The notes under the pieces are model-generated. The model was not told where the DNA came from. It saw nothing but the letters and a program-made list of their open reading frames with translations, and did no database searches. A program made the position numbers and the translations under genes. 64,000 nt of DNA, taken from the NCBI RefSeq assembly GCF_014805625.2, contig NW_023998426.1, positions 2,487,002 through 2,551,001 on the forward strand, read 5' to 3'. Shown here piece by piece: positions 59,785 to 64,000 of the stretch (position 1 is the first letter of the stretch; each line of letters begins with the position of its first letter). The stretch is from Glossina fuscipes (lineage: Eukaryota; Arthropoda; Insecta; Diptera; Glossinidae).

Positions 59785-60213
59785 TTCATAACTCTGTATG
59801 TTCGCTTAGTCGGATAAGTGAACCGTCGAATGATGTTCATTTATCCAAGAGTTTACGTAAAAACTGTTGTACATATAGTCATGTACTCTTTTCAGTACCC
59901 TGCAGTTGAATGTTCACTTATCTCCATAAAAAAACAAATGAATTATGTTCACTTATCCAAAAGTTTACGCAAAAACTGTTTAAATCACCGCATGTCTCTC
60001 TCGTACGCTCGTATACTCCATTCAGTTCTCTGAAGTTGAATGTTCACTTATGAGCTTAAGGAAACAAGTGAATTATGTTCACTTAGAAACGGTTCAAATC
60101 ACCGCTAGGTCTCTCACCTAAAACGCTTATCTTCTGTCCGCAACCCTGAAGTTGAATGTTCAGTTTTTCCGCATAAGTGAAGAAGTGAATTATGTTCACT
60201 TATCTAACTAGTT
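59785..60213. repeat. Four-unit ~120-bp tandem array with palindromic core
   Basis: Two half-unit motifs alternate. ATGTTC(A/G)CTTA-type half A starts at 59798, 59910, 60030 and 60156 (periods 112, 120, 126); from the second unit on it is preceded by GTTGA. GAAT(T/G)ATGTTCA(C/T)TTA half B starts near 59829, 59941, 60071 and 60188. In the third and fourth units half B forms AAGTGAATTATGTTCACTT, a 7-bp inverted repeat with a 5-nt spacer. AGTTTACG(C/T)AAAAACTG is also repeated in the first two units. Frames inside (59818-60033) are by-products. Confidence 0.8.
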
Positions 60214-61304
60214 GAAGATTAAAGTTCAAATTTGAATTTAATACAACAACAACTCGAATATTTGTTGTCTCAGATACAGAAGACGAACTATGCTGCTATA
60301 AGGTAATCTAAAAATTCGAAAAAGTTCGTAAAGTGTTCTTTACCGTACGATCTTCTTTTCCCAACAAATCAAAATGGTTTGATCTGGCATGTCTTTCACA
60401 TCTCAACTAATGTCAAATCCATGCTTGGCCAAAATTCAAAGCAGAAAATGAGAAGGAATTTCATTGAGGAAATCAAAGGTGTGCGTGTGTGTTTCAAACG
60501 ATTCGACCCTTGCCGTAAAGAATCTTTTTTGATATGTTTTTCAGTTGCCTGCTTTATGTACGTTATCGTGCAGTTTGTTGTTGTTGATGTTTGCTGCGGC
60601 ATCAAAGCTTTTATTGATATTGATTGTTACTCTTACGAGAATGGGGATAATACAAGGTACGGCTTGCAATCGAAAGAGTTGGGCGTAAAATTATAATTTC
60701 TGCGTGTGTAGGTTGATGTGATTGTTGTTCGAAGTAAAGGAGTGGGTTTTAATATTGATGACCGGCATGTCGGCTATAACATGCAGAGGATTATTATACT
60801 ACTACGCATAAAATTAATCATAAACAGAACTTCTTTATGCAGCGTTAAATGGATTACGAACAGAAATCCTAAAACAAATCGTTCGCTCGCTTCTTATAAG
60901 TAATAAAATGAAGAATTAATTCTTCAGAAACGCTTCACTTTAAATTCCATTTAATGCCATTTAACCTAAATTCCCATATAATTCTATTTACATTTGTAGC
61001 ATTAATACCGATTAATTACTTTAGAAAGAGAACACACACAACACAACAACAATAGAAATTAAACTCGATTCGTATTCGATTACATGTGTAAAAGAAATAT
61101 AAATTTTGTTTTTTTGTTTTTCGTTCTTCCCTTTAGACAATCTGGCATCTATGGCATTTACGTTCAATACAAATAAAGTTAACACAAACAAACTGTTGCT
61201 TACTACTAAAGCTACTAACTAAAGTGTTGAACGTTATTTAACAATGGTTTAACGATTAAACGGTGGCCATAAAAACAGGTCACAAAAGCCAAATACAGTC
61301 ATGC

Positions 61305-61343
<39 letters not shown>

Positions 61344-63072
61344 GCGAGATCCTGCCTAAAGTAAATATGCACCCGAAGAAGCCATCTGATAGGGATATCA
61401 CTAAGCGCATTAATACAGTGAAACAAGCAAAATCATAAATAAGTCTATAGCCAAACCACGTCTTGTTTGTATCTGTATTCATAATGGTTAAATGTTTTTT
61501 CTTCGAAAAAAAAAAAAAAAAAAAACAAAAAAAAAAGGCATTTATTTGCTTTAGGCATCCGTGCGCGCTATTGTTTTTTACTGTAACCTCTCTTTATACG
61601 ATAATATTGCTCTCATCATTTCATTTGTAAAACGTGACAATACATAACGGTAAAAACTCAAACAACATAACATACCTTATCTCTATATATAAACAAAACA
61701 TCCTCGATACAACATATATATATATATATATATAGATAGTGTTGTTGAAGGGTTTCTTATGAAACTTGGCGGTGAATTTGGCTCAGTGTTGCCCAGCATA
61801 CCATTTACTAAATAATAGCATTGTTATGTGTTTGTGCTTACAGGCAAATCCTGTAAAAATTTATGAGACAATCTACTGTTAAGTTTTTTGGCATATAAAT
61901 TGGGTATCGATCGTTCATTTCATTTCGTTCTCATTTATTTATGTTATGACATTACGAAAAAAAACAATCGCAAATCATCCTACTTTGAAATAAAATCCAC
62001 AAACATCCCAATGAAGCTAATGAGAAACTGAGTCCGTTTGGTGTGGCAAGAAAATCCTTTAAAAATTTCTTTCTATTTATTATAATCCACAAAACAGCTC
62101 GTTATACAGGTTTATCGGCTATACAGGCTAAGAGGCTTGCATTGTGCGCAGGCACAGCTCAGTTAGGCGGACAAAAAAGAAATTTCAATAAAATTTAAAC
62201 TTAAACTAAAATTTTGTTTCTACATCCACCACTGAAGGATACGGGTATACTTGTTGGCCAAAAAGAAGCCTCAGAAACCCTATGGAGTATGTATAAGCGT
62301 TGATTAGCCTAAAATTCTGAATTGATTACGCCAGGCCTCTCTGTCCGTGTGTATGTGTGGTGTTTGTTGTTGGCACTCTCTCTCCAATTTTGATAGAGAC
62401 ATGGGAAGTTTTTGCACGCAGATTGGTATTGAAAATGGGCCAAATTGGTCGAGAGCAGACGCTCGCAGTAGACCATAAACTAAACGCAAATAAGTTTTTC
62501 TTAACAAATATCTGGGGATTTTCGCTCATTTCCATATTTATTTTACGAAGCACACTACTCTTTACTTTTGCAAAAATGGAAAAAGTGTTCCGTGCCCGCA
62601 CAAACTTTTAAGTGATTAAATTTAATTTTTTTTTACTTTTTTAAGAGAGAATGTTTTGAGCTATTTTTTACATTCCTCAAATGAGGATATACTATCTGAC
62701 TTGATTCTAAGATGCATACGGTACATACAGTGTTTAATTTTTTCTTAATAATACCAGCGATATGGGTATTAAATAAAAGTAATCGGGAAGTAGAAGGCGA
62801 AAAGCATAGTGGTGGGTATGCGAGATTTGATCCCCGTCAACTATTACTTTTTTACTTGTTTTTCACTGTAAGCGATTTCTCTTCTCACAGGGGACTTGAG
62901 CACAAGCTAAACGGACATACAAATAGCCAGACAGACTTTACTCAAGTAAAAGATACTTTCCTGTACATGGTACACCTCGGAGAGATTTCATCAGAGATCT
63001 TTCTTTATAATTTTAAAATAAAATAAAAATTTACTTTACTTTAATTCACTAATCACTGCGCAATTTTAATTA
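60214..63072. other. No gene recognised; simple repeats
   Basis: The stretch includes (AT)n at 61319-61342 and 61709-61733 and poly-A at 61506-61524. Frames at 60379-60696 (105 codons), 62326-62611 (both strands) and 62712-63026 lack recognisable motifs. GGACATACAAATAGCCAGAC near 62921 hints at a family F fragment. Confidence 0.55.
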
Positions 63073-63128
63073 CCGATTAATGTAATTAGTAATAATAGTT
63101 TTGTAATTATTAATAATTGTTTAATCGG
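63073..63128. repeat. 56-bp imperfect inverted repeat (hairpin)
   Basis: The left arm begins CCGATTAATGTAATTAGTAA and the right arm ends TTAATAATTGTTTAATCGG. They pair over about 23 bp with few mismatches around a loop of about nine bases (AGTTTTGTA). It may be a transposon end or a foldback element. Confidence 0.75.
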
Positions 63129-63236
63129 AGCGCGGAAGTTGAACAAGTAACCATAAAAGCAAAAGGCATGGTGGCACCAAAGCTTTACACAAAACCTAAA
63201 AAAAATTACTTCTGATCTATATCATATATATCGTAT

Positions 63237-63515
63237 ATGGATACTTCACTTGCCAAATCGATTAACTTCATAAAACGAGAAGTTGAGAAAAATGATAAAA
63301 TAATTATACATAAATTATTTATCATTCAATGGTCAAAGCGATTTTGTGATTTAGTGGCGTTAATCCTTATTATTAGAGAAATTCATATTGTATATGTACA
63401 GTTAGGGGCTATTCCAAAAATGGAGTTAATCGATTTGGCAAATGAAGCATCCATATATCGTAAAGATGTAAGAAGTGCTGATATTACTTTATTTGAATTA
63501 AAGACATTGTACTAA
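63237..63515 (+). CDS. Hypothetical 92-codon ORF, unrecognised
   Basis: An ATG-started open frame with a balanced, non-repetitive composition (start MDTSLAKSINFIKREVEKND), containing a hydrophobic stretch (LVALILIIREIHIVYV) and an acidic, helical C-terminal part. It ends with a stop immediately before a tRNA-Pro-like sequence. AT content is as high as in the flanks. I recognise no family. It may be chance, or a fragment of an integrated element bounded by the tRNA-like sequence. Confidence 0.15.
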   Translation: MDTSLAKSINFIKREVEKNDKIIIHKLFIIQWSKRFCDLVALILIIREIHIVYVQLGAIPKMELIDLANEASIYRKDVRSADITLFELKTLY

Positions 63516-63591
63516 TATTTTAGGTATCTAGTGGTGTGATTCTCGCTTCGGATGTGAGTAGTCCCGCTTTCGAATCCCGGTTGAGCCACCA
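63516..63591 (+). pseudogene. tRNA-Pro(CGG)-like pseudogene with 3' CCA
   Basis: The anticodon arm CTCGC-TTCGGAT-GTGAG gives anticodon CGG at 63549-63551. The D-arm region (GTATCTAGTGGTGTGATT) and T-loop (TTCGAAT) match eukaryotic tRNA-Pro. The 3' acceptor strand GAGCC is followed by A and then CCA (63589-63591). The 5' acceptor strand (ATATTTT) does not pair with it, and two pairs of the T-stem are broken, so it should be non-functional. Nuclear tRNA genes do not encode CCA, so the encoded CCA suggests retroposition of a mature tRNA, or a tRNA-derived retroposon end. Confidence 0.6.
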
Positions 63592-64000
63592 AATATAAAA
63601 AATGTTGATTTTACCCTTATTTGAGATAAAAATGTTACATTAAACTTTATTAACGAGCAATTAAATAGTAATAAAAAAAATCAATAAAATTAAGCAAAAA
63701 GTACAATACTACAGTCGACAGAGTACTATTGTGCAACTTGACTCTAGTTAGTGATTGTGTGACTTTAGAACTTTACCCAATGATCCCCAATTAATGGCTA
63801 ATTCATGTTTCTCTGGGTTTCTCTGCAACGGTTGCTACGCTTGTTTTACTCTTCGCTATCAGCTCAGCATTTTTTACTACCATTCTAAGCATCTATACAA
63901 ATATGTATATAGCAGTTTGTAAACGCACATATATCGGTTGATCGACATCTTTTTCCTTGAAGCATCTTTTTACGACTTGCAAACAAACAAACAATAGTCG
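63592..64000. other. No gene recognised
   Basis: AT-rich unique sequence to the window end. Confidence 0.6.

Noticed and set aside
60379..60696. 105-codon plus-strand open frame
   Set aside because: The composition is not obviously artefactual, but no motif, homologue or splice context is visible. At this AT content such lengths can arise by chance.
1..64000. CRISPR arrays, rRNA genes, phage or bacterial operons
   Set aside because: No regularly spaced identical repeats with unique spacers, no rRNA-like sequence and no tightly packed coding frames were seen. The sequence is typical of fly non-coding DNA.

Overview
The window looks like non-coding nuclear DNA (intergenic or inside a very large intron) from a higher fly. 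It is AT-rich and crowded with poly-A/poly-T runs, (AT)n, (GT)n, (CAA/CAG)n and (GTAT)n microsatellites, decayed mariner transposons, tRNA-derived SINE-like copies and several families of degenerate dispersed repeats. The repeat style suggests a tephritid-like or related brachyceran fly; this is inference, because no gene could be named. There is one 10-N assembly gap inside a poly-T run near 14.44 kb. No bacterial-type operon, CRISPR array, rRNA gene or complete protein-coding gene is visible. Most long open frames are repeat or low-complexity artefacts.

Layout. 0-5 kb: microsatellites, one copy of dispersed family B, then a tandem array of three ~240-bp units (4285-5010). 5-24 kb: many copies of dispersed family A (recognised by GACGGACAGACGGAC, CGATCGGTATAATAAA and a terminal CCACAAGTGGTGTAG motif) and of family B, plus a ~150-bp-period repeat (family E) next to A copies at 20 and 24 kb. 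24.5 kb: the best SINE-like copy. 25.45-26.23 kb: a ~770-bp pyrimidine-rich decayed tetranucleotide tract, followed within 80 bp by a 37-nt candidate exon with strong splice signals (26303-26339). 27-36 kb: A copies, two decayed mariner pieces, family F repeats and a possible non-LTR retrotransposon remnant. 36-50 kb: mostly simple repeats, a pair of POU-octamer motifs, a 300-bp local duplication and more A copies, often in inverted pairs. 47.8-48.06 kb: a Cys-containing open frame on the minus strand that could be an exon. 51.3 kb: a second plus-strand acceptor followed by an open segment that is phase-compatible with the 26.3-kb exon. 54-57 kb: a second SINE-like copy, a second mauritiana-like mariner piece and a GC-rich 81-nt candidate exon (56990-57070). 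59.8-60.2 kb: a four-unit ~120-bp tandem array with a palindromic core. 63 kb: a 56-bp inverted repeat, a 92-codon unknown ORF and an abutting tRNA-Pro-like pseudogene that carries CCA.

If the candidate exons are real they are all on the plus strand apart from the one at 47.8 kb. The simplest reading is then that the window lies inside one long, intron-rich plus-strand gene. Nothing here amounts to a demonstrated new biological system. The most testable novelties are the pyrimidine tract plus microexon pair, the palindromic tandem array, the three-unit ~240-bp array, the recurrent convergent A/A and B/B inverted pairs, and the CCA-bearing tRNA-Pro pseudogene.
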